Of a stretch of DNA of 64,000 nucleotides, positions 22,825-35,820 are shown piece by piece. Source of the DNA: Phaeotremella fagi (taxonomy: Eukaryota > Basidiomycota > Tremellomycetes > Tremellales > Phaeotremellaceae); the NCBI GenBank assembly GCA_001599715.1, contig BCHU01000007.1:1431586-1495585 (forward strand). The letters are read 5' to 3'. The position numbers were made by a program, and so were the translations under genes. The notes under the pieces are model-generated. The model did no database searches. It saw only the letters and a program-made list of their open reading frames with translations, and was not told the DNA's origin. Every line of letters begins with the position of its first letter. Positions within the stretch are counted from its first letter, which is position 1.

Positions 22825-25800
22825 ATGTCCAACACTCTCACGCTCATCAGCACAGCGTTCATCCCCGTTGTAGCGCTGTTCTCCTTTTCAATCTACCTCA
22901 CCACCCACCCAGATTCACCACTGAATCTAATCGCCAAACCGATATCGTTACCCACGTCAAGGAACGATGCTTTGAACGATAAATCGGACCCGTTCGATAT
23001 CTACGACCCCGTAGTGACGTCCGATGGGACGCCGATTGAGCCAGAACGGTTCTGGGGTCGTACCAGGAGAATGAAAATATGGTTGTTGGTTTCGTTGATC
23101 CCTTCTTTGGTCGTTAACGTGGGGTTGTTGGTTTTAACGGCAACGGGTGATGGTGATCAGGACGCCAAAACTAGAGCTATCCTGCTACCGGCTCTTCTCA
23201 TCCCTGCCCAATTGGTCACCATGTTGATGACGTTGTGGTATATTAAACAATCAAACACCCCTTCGCACTGGAACACGACTATACATCTGGCCACTGTCAT
23301 ATTCACCCAATTCATCGTACTCTCGTTTCTGGTACTACTACCCTCCACTCCACTACCCACGTCACCGTCGTTCCTCGCACCAATGTTTCTTAAATGGGAG
23401 GTCATATCGTTACCAAAGAATTTAGAACCAACCCAGATACTCATCTACGCCCTGCCGCTACTCTACATCCCACCCACCCTTCTCATCCTCAGTATGCGAA
23501 GAGGTCCACCACTGTACCTAGCCCCAGATGCCATCTACCCATCTAAAATCACAGACGCTATCCCAGCAGATCACGACTCTTTAGACCCCACTAAACCCAA
23601 TCTGTCTCAAGAAATCCAAGCTACTGTAGTCGAATGGGTACTGTTCAGCTACGCAACAGACGTCATTCGTAAAGGTTACGTCGCAGAGTCGATGGAAGTG
23701 GTAGATCTCCCGGTGCTACAGGCTAATATGCGTAGGTTTAAACACTTTCTCCACTGACCATAGGCGCCCTACCCTCCTATACCAACATGAAACGTCATTA
23801 TACCAAACCCAAACGACGCTTAGGTCGATGGGAGGGATTCAACCTCTTGTGGAGATTAGCCAAAGTCAACTCGTTCATGCTCTGGGCTCGTAAGTGTGTA
23901 AATCGACGTCACTGATGTTAGAAACTCTCCTCGCCGCTGCAACCGCCTTTGGATACTATCTCCCACCGTTTCTACTTCAAAAGTATATCGCCTATCTCGA
24001 AGCTGATCCAACAAGAGCTCATCCAGCTTGGGGTTGGGTGCTATGTTTTGGTCTTTTCACTTCCAACGCGTTGATCAACATCTCCAGTGGTGTTCTTTGG
24101 GCTATTGATACGACCTATTTGACCGCTAGAATCAGACTCCAACTCAACACGGTGTTGTTTGAGAAGACGTTGTTGAAAAAGGACGTCGCGGCGTTGGGTG
24201 AAGAGGGGAACAAAGTCGGTGGTGTCGCTGAAGAAAAGGCAAAGAGTAAAATGAAAAAGGATCCGGAGGAGAAGGAGGACGAAGAGGGGGTTAGCTCGAA
24301 ATCGCAGATCATGGTGGGTACGTTTATGGACAAAACTGACTGTAGACCCTCTTCACCGTTGATGTTGATCGAGTCACCGAATTCGTCTTTCACAGTGAGT
24401 CAGAGTGAGAGCCAACTAACGCCAGCCTTTACCATTGTGGACGCTCCGTTGGAAATCCTCGTCGCTACGTTGTTTTTACTAAAACTTCTTGGTGTCTCGG
24501 CGCTGTTTGGGCTCCTGACCACAGTCTGTAAGTCACCCTGTAGACGTGACTGACCCCAGTGTGCCTCCCACTCAACCACATTGCATCGAAATTTGTCGTC
24601 ACAGCACAGGAGAATCTCATGAAAACTCGTGACGAAAGGACAGCGTTGATGAACGAGATACTTCAAGGTATCCGCATGCTCAAATTCATGGCTTGGGAGA
24701 GGTCTTTCGAGAAACGTATCAACTCTATCAGGAAGAATGAACTTTCGTGGCAAGCTAGGAATTATCAGATTGAAGTGGCGTTCAATTGTATTTGGGCTTT
24801 GACGCCGGTGTTGGTCACCGTGGTGTCGTTCTTGGTAGGTGAATTCAATGACTGGACTGACTTTAGCACTTTACCCTCATTCGCGGTGAACGTTTGACAC
24901 CGTCTATCGCTTTTACCTCTGTTGCGGTGTTTAACGAGTTGCGATTCGCTCTCAACGCTTTACCGGAAACTTTTATCCAAGGTCTTCAAGGTGGGTGGTG
25001 GGTTGACTGAGCTGACCTTTAGGTTTCGTTTCGTGTCGTCGAATCGAGAAATACATGTCTTTGGCGGAAGTTTCCCAAGTGGAAACTTATACCGGTAACG
25101 GCGATATCACTCTCACCAACGCTACCCTTACTTGGCCAAGGGATGAGTCGAATGATAAACCTACATCCACCCCGAAGAACGCTTTCACGTTGGCTGATTT
25201 GAACCTCACCTTTCCCCACGGCGAGTTGTCATTGATTTGTGGACGATTGGGTTCGGGTAAATCGTTATTACTATCTGGACTCCTTGGGGAAGCGGATCTG
25301 TTGGTCGGTAAAGTATCATGCCCAAGGTCGTCTCCCAATTCAATGACCCTGCATTCGGACGCCAAACTCCAGATCGACGATTCAGATTGGATCCAACCTG
25401 ACATCACCGCTTACGTCCCTCAACAGGCTTGGTTGCAGAACGCCAGTATCAAGGAGAACATTATTTTTTCTAGTCCGTGGAATAGAAATCGTTACGATAG
25501 GGTTATCGAGGCTTGTAGTTTGACTACGGATTTGCAGATCCTGGAGGACGGTGATGAAACGTGGGTTTGGTGTTGACTCGACTGACTTTAGTGAAATCGG
25601 CGAAAAAGGTTTAAATCTTAGTGGTGGACAAAAGGCTAGAGGTGAGTAGAGTTTTGACTTGGCTGACGACAGTTTCCCTCGCTCGTGCGGTTTATAGTCG
25701 TGCTGGAGTTTTGTTCCTTGATGACGGTAGGTGAGATGTTGGCTTTGCTGATGGGTAGTTTTGAGTGCTGTTGATGCCCACACCGCACACGCTATCATGG

Positions 25801-28433
25801 AGAATTGTCTTCAAGGACCTTTGGTTGCGGGAAGAACTGTTTTACTGGTTTCACATCATACCACTTTGGTATCACCAGCTGCGGCGTACATCGTTGCGTT
25901 AGAGAATGTGAGTAGAATCATGGCCTAAACTGACCTCAGGGTGACGTCAAGTTCTCCGGTACACGAGCCGATTTCGTCGCCTGTGGTCTAATGTCTGAAC
26001 TCGACGCTGAAGATCAGAAGAAAGAAGCCACCGTTGAGGAAATCGCCCCTGAGAAGCCTCAAAACAAATTACTCAACGTCGAAATGTCTGAACCCAATTC
26101 TGAAACCTCGAGTTTAGCTCCAGAAGACGAGATCACACTCAACAGCTCTGACAAAATCAAAACTCCACGTAAACTCATCGAAGATGAGAAAAGGGCTAGA
26201 GGTAGGATTGCTTGGGTAGTATGGAAAACGTATTTCAATGTAGGTCAACACCTGTTCACGCTGACGATAGGCGCTCGGGGGTAAACTCTGGTGGTTCACT
26301 TTTGTGACTACTTTGGCTATCGCCATGTTTGTTCCTGTTTTCGAGAACGGTTGGCTTCAGTGGGTAGTGGGTTTTACGGCGCTGATAGGATAGATATTGG
26401 TCTGGATCTTATCTCGAAGATGGGCCTGCTAAGCATAACACTGCTTATTACATTATTGGATATGCTATTGTGAGTGGGTTAGGTTTCAGAGCTGATAATA
26501 GATCACGATGGCTGGAGTTTTCATTGCGAATCTACGTTATGCCACTGTCTATGTTGGTTCTCTACAGGCTAGTAAAAAGCTTCATAACGGTAAGTCGTAT
26601 AAAGATTTTGCTTACATCCAGCCATGCTTGAAACCGTTTTATTCTCTACTCTACGTTTCCATGATACCACTAGCAGGGGAAGACTTTTGAATCGGTTCGG
26701 AAAGGATATCGAAGGGCTGGATTCTAGTATGGCTGATAATTGTGAGTAAAACCAAGGATTACGCTTATATCAGTCGTACGGAGCGTTATCTACGGTTTGA
26801 ACGTGGTGGTTACTTTCATTTCTATTACCTACGTCGGTGGTCTCCCCTCTGTTCTGGTTGGATGGTGAGTGATATACAAGGGCTCACTAACATTAGCCTC
26901 ATTCTTGTGGTTTACTACCAAGCTGGATCTATCTACGGTCAAACTTCCCGGGACATGAGGAGGTTAGATTCAGTAACTCGTTCACCACTTTATTCCCTGT
27001 TTGGAGAAACCGTCTCGGGTGTAGCTGTCATTCGGTCGTTTGGCGCAAGTGAGTCAAAACACGACATCACTGACGTTAGGTACCATCGCCATGAAACAGA
27101 TGATGAGATTGGCCGACACCAATATCCTAGCTTTCGTTTGGACTTGGACTGTTAATCGATGGTTGTCTGCGAGATTCAATCTACTATCCGCCGTTGTGGT
27201 TGGTTTAACTGCGGTGGCCATTTTGGTTACTCCAGGGATCAACGCTGCCATGGCTGGATTCGCATTGTCGTTTGCGGGGACTATTTCGCACGATTTGCTC
27301 TTTGTCGTAGGTTGTTGTTAAATCTACGCTGACCCCAGGTTCGTCGTTTCGTCCAACTCGAACAGAGTATGGTGGCTTTGGAACGTATCAAAGAGTGAGT
27401 GGTCGTTTGACCCATCTAACGTCTAGATATTCCGAACTTAAACGTGAAGCACCGGAATTCATCGAACCCAGACCACCAGCTTCGTGGCCTGAGAACGGGG
27501 CTATAGAGGTGGATAATTTGGTTATACGCTACGCCCCTGATCTCCCCGACGTCCTGCATAGTATCTCCTTCAAGGTTCAGCCGAGAGAGAAGATTGGTAT
27601 TGTCGGTTCCACTGGATGTGGGAAATCAACTCTGGCTCTTAGTTTCTTCCGATTCGTCGAGGCCACCGCTGGCAGAATCGTCATTGACAACCAAGACATT
27701 TCCAAGATTGGGTTGACGGATTTGAGAACTAGAGTGACGATCATCCCTCAGGACCCGACCATTCTCAGTGGAACGCTTAGATCTACCTTGGATGTTTTTG
27801 ATGAATACGACGACGTGGATATTTATGCTGCGCTCCGACGGGTTCATTTGTTGAAAGATGTTGAGGAGGAGGACGAGGAGGGGAGGAATGTGAATGTTTT
27901 CAAGGACCTTTCGAATCCTGTCAGTGAAGGTGGGGATAACTTTAGTTCGGGGGAGAAACAGTTGATATGGTGAGTGGTTTGGATGATTGAGCTGATTTCA
28001 GTATGGCGAGGGCTATCCTTAAACGGAACAGAGTTCTGTTCATGGACGAAGCTACTGCTTCTATCGACTATGAAACGGATGAACTAAGTAGGTTCTGGTA
28101 GTTCTCCACTGACGACAGTTTCCAAAACCATCCGCGAAGAGTTCTCAGACTCAACCATCTTAACCATAGCCCATCGAATCCACACCATCGTGAGTCAACG
28201 CTCGAACCAACTGACGCCAGATCGATTTCGACAAAGTCCTAGTCATGGATCAAGGGAACATTGCTGAATTCGCCAGTCCAGCTGAACTTTTGCGTGATCA
28301 CAAATCGAAATTCTACTCTGTACGTTGAAGTTTATGATTTGAACTGACGCAATAGTTGTGTAAAGCGACTGGTAGGACTGAGTTCAAGAATCTAAAGACC
28401 ATGGCGATAGAGGCGGAACGTAAAAGGGCTTAG
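22825..28433 (+). CDS. ABCC (MRP-type) ABC transporter, full length
   Basis: More than twenty introns, mostly 30-35 nt, are removed to give about 1,600 residues. An N-terminal membrane region ([20 protein letters not shown]..., TMD0-like) is followed by TMD1, NBD1 (Walker [18 protein letters not shown], signature LSGGQKAR, Walker [19 protein letters not shown]), a charged linker, TMD2 ([20 protein letters not shown] then [13 protein letters not shown]) and NBD2 (Walker [14 protein letters not shown], Walker [19 protein letters not shown]). The NBD2 signature is FSSGEKQLI instead of the usual FSxGQRQL. This layout is typical of fungal ABCC exporters of glutathione conjugates and other organic anions at the vacuolar or plasma membrane. 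The gene is divergent from a GST. Confidence 0.9.
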
Positions 28434-28549
28434 TATTTGTATTTGTTACCCTGAAGATCAATGGCGAGATTGGATTACGGAATGACGAATAGTTGTCGTC
28501 AATTTCTTTATACATAAACCTAGAACGATGTATCGTCTTCATTGCACTT

Positions 28550-29783
28550 ATGGATCGCCTGTTGCGCCGTTTCAATCACTCCCATGGATACCCAACCACG
28601 GAGTGCGACAAGGTTGGAGCGAGGTAGGTGACTTGGTGTGCAATCTAACCCCTAGGTCGTCTGGTCTCAAGATCAGCTCAAGATTACGGTTCACAGTCAA
28701 TCCATACATCCCCATCTCCGAGTCTGTCAGAGCTACATCCCTACCACCCGTCACGTCGAAAATCCGAAGATCCACATGCACATGCACATTTCCACAACTG
28801 GAACCTGAATCGTTTGTATCGAATCATAGGTCATTCGGGTATCACTGTCAAGTCGGAATGGCGTCGATCTCAAGTCCGTGGTTTTAGTGAAAGAATGGGT
28901 GAGGTGGTTCAAGGGGATAGTATGGTTTTGCCCTTGTTGATCGTGACGTTTTCTTGCGCGTAGGTGGTGCTTTTGAAGTGTGCTGACGTGTAGACTTGCC
29001 GACGCAGTTACCTATAAACATTATCAAGTTTTCGCAACCAGTCAAACAGGGAATACCGTTTTATTGGCAGTAGCTGCAGTTGGTGCTTCGTCCAAGAGTC
29101 CTTTATTGGCTAGTGTATCTTTAGGTGGTTTTGTTCTTTTTGGGTTATTGTTTGGACAACTAGGTGGTTATGTCGGTAGGTCAATGGAGGGATCAAGCTT
29201 ACTCTAGGTCATCGACGTAGGGGTTGGTTGCTGTTCAGTTTTATTTTTCAATTGGTTGTTTTGATCGTTTCTGCGGTCTTGATCTCGGATTATGGTCCAA
29301 GGTGGTTACAACCTGGTAGTGATTATGAATGGGTTTACATGTTTTTGTTGTCAATCCAAGGTGGTCCTCAGGTTACTATGGTAAGTGGTGTCAAAACTCT
29401 ACTGATGTTAGGCAACCAACGCTGGTACAAGAGAAATACCCACTGCAATGATGACCACGCCATATGCAGCTTTTCTATCCGACCCGTCGTTATTCCAAGT
29501 AGGTGAACTGACAGACGTTCAAGCTAGGAACAGGCGTGCTGTTTATATAGCCATCTTCTGGGTTGGTTGTTTCACTGGTGCTGTTATAGCTCGTTGGTCT
29601 CGTTTACTGGTTATGACGGTTGCGGTTATTGTATTGAAGATCTTCGCCATGGTGGTGGTTCTCTTTGCTCCTGGGGAACAAGGGACGTTATTGGAAGCTG
29701 ACGGCGGGTCAGCTTGGCAGAGTAATCCTGATCTAGGTGAGGCTGGGGAAAGAGTTAGAGATGAAGAGAATGTAGCCATGTAA
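28550..29783 (+). CDS. DUF1275 (YoaK-like) membrane protein
   Basis: The core is clear: LPLLIVTFSCALADAVTYKH then YQVFATSQTGNTVLLAVAAV, the DUF1275 opening with its QTGNTV motif, followed by transmembrane segments, RRRGWLLFSFIFQLVVLIVS, a GPQVTMATNAGTREIPTAMM segment and NRRAVYIAIFWVGCFTGAVI. Introns at 29178-29208 and near 29381-29411 restore the frame. The N-terminal exon is proposed to start at 28550 (MDRLLRRFNHSHG), using introns at about 28624-28655 and 28837-28885. The second has a weak branch site, so the start is tentative. Bacterial and fungal members are uncharacterised multi-pass membrane proteins, and transport is often supposed. Confidence 0.75.
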
Positions 29784-29954
29784 TGCCATAATAAGCCACA
29801 GTTTCAACTGCCATCAGAGAATACGCCCTAGCCATCAATCAATTCCTTCAACTTTCACATCCATCAACATCAACATACACCACCCTATCTTGAGTAGTTC
29901 GTGACACCGTTCGCACGTATATATACCTTGCAATGTGTTATACCTCACCCTAAA

Positions 29955-32900
29955 ATGGATACAAACAAAACTTTTCGACCGAAAAGTATGATATCTTGGG
30001 AAGACGTCTTGAAGAGGCAAGGAGACGACGAGGTGATGACAGATAGTGATTCAGACGAAGCAACGACAGGTGAGTTAGGGTAAAGCTTTCACTAACACTA
30101 GATTCTCCAACTCGACTTGTTTCCCCTGTATCCAAATTATCCTCCAGTTTCGATAACTTCGATATAGCCCCTCTCACCCCTAAATCGCCTGTATCGTTCA
30201 ACGTCTCACCGTCCAAACGTTCCAATGGTGACACCGATACATCGTTCGTCAAAAAGTCAAGATCTGTCCTTGGAGAAACAGCTAGGTTGATCTTTGGAAA
30301 GGATCCGACAATCCCTCCCTCCCCCGTATCACGGAATTCCACTCTATCCTCTAGCGACTCTCTCCAATCGAACCACAACATCTACATCGTCCCCCCAAAT
30401 GACTACCAACCCCGTTTCAACAGACTAGACATCAAATACCATGTTCAATATATGTTGGAATTGCAACTTGGTCAATATCCGGATTTAACTTGGGGCGATG
30501 TGAAATTTGATGATCTTCTCAAGATGCAGGGGAGTGTTCAAGAAGCTGCCCCAAAGGTAGATGGGTTTTGGAAATTTATTCAAGCTAGGAAGGTTGGGCA
30601 ACCAGTAGAATGGGTAGATGCAGAACCCATTCGACGCCGTGACCCTATCCATGTCGAAGTTGATCACGAGGAGGTATCCCTTCGGGCAGGAGATATGAAA
30701 GGGCTGGGAAACAACTCTGTCAACTGGTTGTACGGTGGAAAAATCGCTTACACCGTTCTTGTGGAAGAGGACAAACTCGGAGGCATCGTCCCAGGAGTCA
30801 CTTTACGTGAGGAACAGAATCCCTTTTATCAACCGAAAGAATCCAATCAACTCTTCCCCTTCAAATTCTCCCTTCTACCCGTGACTCGAGGGAAATCCTG
30901 TCGACTCGCTAGACGCTTTGGTTCAAGATCGATACTGAATATAAAGGTTAGCGATAAGCTCAAACCCAAAGCAAAGGATCAGTTGTTTGACATGTTGGTT
31001 GGGAGAACTTTGGTGTTGTTTGGCAGGCAGTTTATTGCGTTATGGTCTCCAGCAGATAAAGACACGGTGGTAGCTTTCCAAATCGACTCTTTGGACCGGG
31101 GACTCACGACTTTGGACCCATGTGGACCTCCGTTTCTGGATCTGATCAAAAGTGAGTACACTGTTGGCTCTGCTGATGTAAGTGTATAACGACTTGGAAT
31201 CTAAACCTGACCAAGCGATGGCGAAATGGGCTGCTAGGATTCAACTCTTGATGTCAGATTCGGTTCCTGCTCTTCGTGTAGATCCTTCACACATCCTAGT
31301 GATCCCCGATATCGTCAGTGCAAACGCAGTTGGAAAGGCGACTACGGAGCAGACTTTGACTGATGGTTGTGGATTAATGTGTAAGTGGAGTCTAGACCAC
31401 ACTGACGGTAGCCGAGCACATCGCACGACAACTCTATTCCCATCCCCATTTACCCACTGAATTCGGTCGCCCTAGTGTCGTTCAAATGCGTATAGGTGGA
31501 TCCAAGGGGATGTTGGCGTTGATGAGTCACGAACAGTCGTTGTTATACCCTGGAATGGATATCATCCTCCGACCGTCAATGATCAAATCTTTATCAGCGC
31601 AACAGTTCCAGAACGACCCGTCGTTGTGTACGTTGGACGTGGTGAAAGTGGGTTTCATGAAAATAGGAACATTCCTCTCGTCTGAACCTTTGATCGTTCT
31701 ACACGATCGTGGAGTTCAATTCGATACCCTACTTCAAGTGTATGAATCGGGATTCGACGCTATTCTTCAATCTTTCAATCCTCATCCCCAAGACGAAGAA
31801 ACTGCAGTCGATTGCCTCAATCGACTCGTATACAACACTTTCAACCAAGGTGGAGTCGGTGTCGAGTTCAAGAAGCGTCAATGCGTCGAGGCCGGGGTGT
31901 CACTAAAGGTTTCTGGCTTGGTCAAGAAGGACGAAGAGGTTGAGATCTATGAGACCGATCCTGTCAGTCATCAACCAGAATCCCTAGGTGAAAGGTGAGT
32001 CACTGTCAAAACTCACTGACGTCAGCTTGATGAAAGCTTTGTCTTGTGGATTCACCCCATCGACGTCTGCGTATACAGCTCAAAAGCTTCGCCGATTGGT
32101 CCAGGTCAAATGTGACGGGTTGTACCGACAGTTTCGCTTCCCTCTGGAGCAGAGTGTTTCCTCGTTTATCGTTCCAGATTCGTTGGGAGTTTTGGCACCT
32201 GACGAGATCTTTGTTTGTTTCTCTGGCAAGGGGCCTATTGATGTGGCGACTGGATGTGTAAGTGGGATGGCGATTGCGCTGATGCCAGCCCATGTCGTAT
32301 CTCGAGGGGGATTGTTTGGTTTACAGATCGCCGTGTAAATTACCGAGTGGTAGGTTTTAGTATGAGCGTGACTAATTTTAGATGTTCGAAAAGTAGGTTA
32401 TTCAACGACACATCTGACCTCTAGTTTAAAGCGGTATTCAAACCAGAACTGCAACATCTCAAAGACTGCGTGGTGATGTCTGCCAGAACGGATTGCTACC
32501 GCTCTCCAGCTAGTTTCCTCGGAGGTGGGGATTACGACGGGGACACTGTTAACGTGGGTTAGGCTGTGAACTCCCTAACCCCAGGTTATTTTCGACTCTC
32601 AATTCGTCAACGAGTTTACCAACGCCGACGATTCTTTCGCCATTGTACCGGATGACTTTGTGGATGAAAACTTTACGCAACAGGTCGTCAAAGGTTCAGA
32701 CTTTTTGGCACAAGTTGACATTGAGAATATGATTGCACAAATGCAACATTGGCTTCTTGGTGGGCTTCGTTGTGAAAACCTTTTTGGAACATGTGAGTGA
32801 TGCAACGAACTCGCTGACGTTAGATTCTGACCTCCACGGTAACGCTGTTTATCGCCATGGCCTTGATCATCCAAAGTCGATTCGACTGGCTCGAATGTAG

Positions 32901-33777
32901 GGGTTAATTGAGACTGAGCTGACGTTAGGTTCTGTCATTTCATGGACGCTACCAAAAGTGGTCTCACAGTAAAACCTGAAGTTTTGACCGCTGATAGAGC
33001 AGAATTTGGGGGACAGATCGCTTGGAGGATTCACAAGAAGGGACTGGATATCAAGGACAACGTGAGAGAAATCAAACGATCCAGGGGACTAGGCGATTTC
33101 TTGGTAGGTTGAGCGTTGTGCCTGCTGACGACAGATGGATAAAATCATGGAAGATGGGGAAGATAAGATGAATAGCATTTTAGAGTGCTTTCCCGAGCCC
33201 ATAGATCCCAAACTCTTCAAGCGATCTCTCGAAGATTACAACCAACTATCTACCATGTGGACCATGGCTCAAAGTCATCCAAACCTTCTACCTACCTTGA
33301 AAGTCATTCAAAAACACGTCGAAGCTGTTTTCAAGATCTGGAAGCTGCTGCGTCTGGATGACTCAAGGTCCCCCTCCGATCTTTATCATCAACAATTGTC
33401 CGGAAAGCTGATCGCACCTTCACCACGAAAACAGAACTCAAAGTCGACCGAAGATTACACAATTCGGAGGGAACACTTGCGAGAGCTCGCTGTACTGTGG
33501 CATCAGTATCCGGTCCCAAGTGATGTTTCGCAATTGACGATGTTCGGTGATGACAGTTTGGTGAGAAGGTTGAAGATCAGTTGTGCGGTTGCGTTGAGGA
33601 GATACAATGACCGGTATACAATACTGTTTCCGTAAGTAACCTCACGAACTAGCTGACATCAGGTTCGACGTGGATTTCAGAACAACGTGTGAGATGAAAG
33701 CTCGGGCTACGGGTTTGAACACCCAGATGATTCTTGAGAGTGTGTATGAGGGGATGAAGCCGGTTAAATCTGTTTAA
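29955..33777 (+). CDS. Cellular RNA-dependent RNA polymerase (RNAi type, QDE-1/RDR family)
   Basis: About a dozen introns of 31-34 nt are removed to give roughly 1,130 residues. The N-terminal 130 residues are Ser/Pro-rich and disordered. The catalytic core contains QMRIGGSKGMLAL, FMKIGTFLSSEPLIVLHDRG, MSYLEGDCLVYRSPCKLPSD, VRKFKAVFKPELQHLKDCVV and the active-site loop GGGDYDGDTVNVIFD, which has the D-x-D-G-D aspartates of eukaryotic RdRPs. The end reads FDVDFRTTCEMKARATGLNT. Such enzymes make double-stranded RNA from aberrant or transposon transcripts and feed Dicer/Argonaute. No Dicer or Argonaute lies in this window. Intact reading frame and catalytic residues suggest an active gene. Confidence 0.92.
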
Positions 33778-34035
33778 ATTATATCTTGCATAGTGATACC
33801 ATGTAATTATCGATCACTGAATCGCGTTACTCCTTTGCACTTTACTTACTCCTTTGCATCTTTACTTCTATCTTTATGCTTCTATGCTTACACCAAATGG
33901 ATAATTACACGTAATCATGATGAATGTCTTAATTCCCAATGGATGTGAGACATTTTAGAACGATGCAATTGATGGCTTTTGAATTGAAACCACAACGTAT
34001 AAAGATGGACCATTGTTTTTTCTCCCAACATCACA
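33778..34035. repeat. Short direct repeat in intergenic DNA
   Basis: In the spacer after the RdRP gene, ACTCCTTTGCA-C/T-TTACTT is repeated at about 33829-33848 and 33849-33868, followed by further TTTATGCTTCTATGCTT runs. This is simple-sequence drift; no gene is seen. Confidence 0.5.
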
Positions 34036-35451
34036 ATGTCGCTCACACTGGATTCATGTCAGGAGTCTGTTAAAGCGGCTCAAATCTTGGCTGCTACGGG
34101 GATTGTAGGTGACGTGAAGGATCAATGCTGACCCCAGCCTTCGGTGAACCAACTTTTGATCGTAAGTGGGATGGCGATGGGGCTGATGGAAGATTTCCTA
34201 CGTTGGGGCTTTGATTCAAGCTGTTCTCTTGGGGATAGGGTTGCAGTTGGTGAGTGAAGCTATGGATTAACTGACCCCAGCTCTTTACCTATGTCAATCG
34301 ACCCAATCGTGATGGCTGGATGCTTCGAGGTGGTGTCGCTTCGGTCACCGCTTTAACCCTGGTTCAATTTGCAATATGGACGTTTGCTAATATAAGGATG
34401 ATAAAGCATTTTGATCAGTTTACAGAAGTCGCTTTGGGTGATTTGGTACGTGGTTGAAAAGAGCTGCTGATGACAGTGGTTGATCCATGTGTCCAATTTT
34501 CTCTGCGGTGTTGGGGAGGTTCCAGTGTTTTTGTTCTTCATACACAGAGCGTATATCCTCTGGGACAGGAACAAGATTGTGCTGTGGAGTTTGTTGGGGA
34601 TGCTGGGGTTAGCAGGGGCTTTGGCTACTACATAGTAGGTTTCAATCGTATCTGACTGACAGCAGCGATGGTCTCACAATGTACTGCCCGTGGGGGTTTG
34701 CTAATCTCACAAACGATCAATTCTTGTCTTGGCTACCGTTTGTGAGGGATAGGGAACAGAGGTATTACTGGTTTATCGTGAGTGAATGCATGGCATCGCT
34801 GATTTTAGATCCTGTGCATGGTTCTAGCCATAAGTGAGTCGTGGGTTTACAACACTAACGACAGTTCTTGGCATCCTCCTTTGCTCCCTGTTGATGATTG
34901 GACTGCTGCGGCATCGAAACGGTTCTGCTCAACTGGATTCTGCAAGTGAGTCGATGGTTGACTCCACTGACGGTAGTATCCAAAATCATCTACCTCAGCG
35001 GTGAATCCATGATCCCGCCGGTGATAGTCAATGTTCTGATCTTGGTCGCTTTCATTAGACGCTCTCAAGGATTGATCCTGTAGGTCACTGGGTGTCATCT
35101 CTAACCCTAGTCTCCGTTTAACCTCTCAAATCACAACATCGGTTATTTTCGTTTGCTTTCTCGCAGCTCTGGTGTCGTAAGTGTTGATTCAACTCCGCTA
35201 ACACCAGACGCAAACGGGTCGAAATCATTCTCCAAGCTCATCCAGTTCGACATATGGAGAGTTTTAAAATGGAACCTGATACCACCACCCAACTTCCGAC
35301 TGAATTGGCTGTCGCTTACAGGTCGACCAATAGATACTCGCCCAACCACGATACCCCCCTTGCTCGAGTGGAGTCGTTGGGTGTCAGCGACGACGATTTG
35401 AGGCGGATGTCGGCGTATGATCTGATGGATATATTGAGAAGAGGTCCGTAG
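34036..35451 (+). CDS. Multi-pass membrane protein, fungal 7TM-like
   Basis: About nine exons joined by introns of 31-33 nt start MSLTLDSCQESVKAAQILAA and end SDDDLRRMSAYDLMDILRRG. There are about seven hydrophobic segments: VSYVGALIQAVLLGIGLQL-like, SVTALTLVQFAIWTFANIR, WLIHVSNFLCGVGEVPVFLF, WSLLGMLGLAGALATT, FIILCMVLAI, FLGILLCSLLMIGLL and PPVIVNVLILVAFIRR. A soluble C-terminal tail follows. The arrangement resembles the basidiomycete DUF6534-type integral membrane proteins, many present in multiple copies and uncharacterised. I cannot assign a function. The topology is seen; the family name is inference. Confidence 0.6.
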
Positions 35452-35820
35452 GGTTATGTCTAGAGGAAGGGGCACATATATCTTGTTGTCGATCTGCTGG
35501 GTACGGTTAGACCTAAGTGAACCACATGTACTTCTCCTCTCGACTATCGTCCAAAGCCTCACCCCCTCGCCAAGTACAAGATAAGACGGGGTACCAGGCA
35601 ACCGCCAAGCTTCCAAGCATCCAAGCATCAAGTTCACCACTCCGAGTTAGACGGGTTTTTACCTTGATGCATTCAAAACATGCTCCACACGCGATAAGCT
35701 TCGATATAGATACTTGGCTGACGATGGGAGAGAGATAAGGACCTGTTGTCGAATGAGAGTGCTCGAATGGCATCGTCTCGTTGGTTTAGCCTCTTGGCAT
35801 TTTTCGCGGTATAAGAATCC

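Noticed and set aside
28572..28787. Minus-strand 71-codon frame opposite the DUF1275 leader
   Set aside because: No ATG context, domain or splice partner. It mirrors the plus-strand exon model.
29498..29526. Possible 29-nt intron GTAGGT...CTAG in the DUF1275 gene
   Set aside because: Removing it breaks the frame. Reading through gives the conserved NRRAVYIAIFWVGCF segment.
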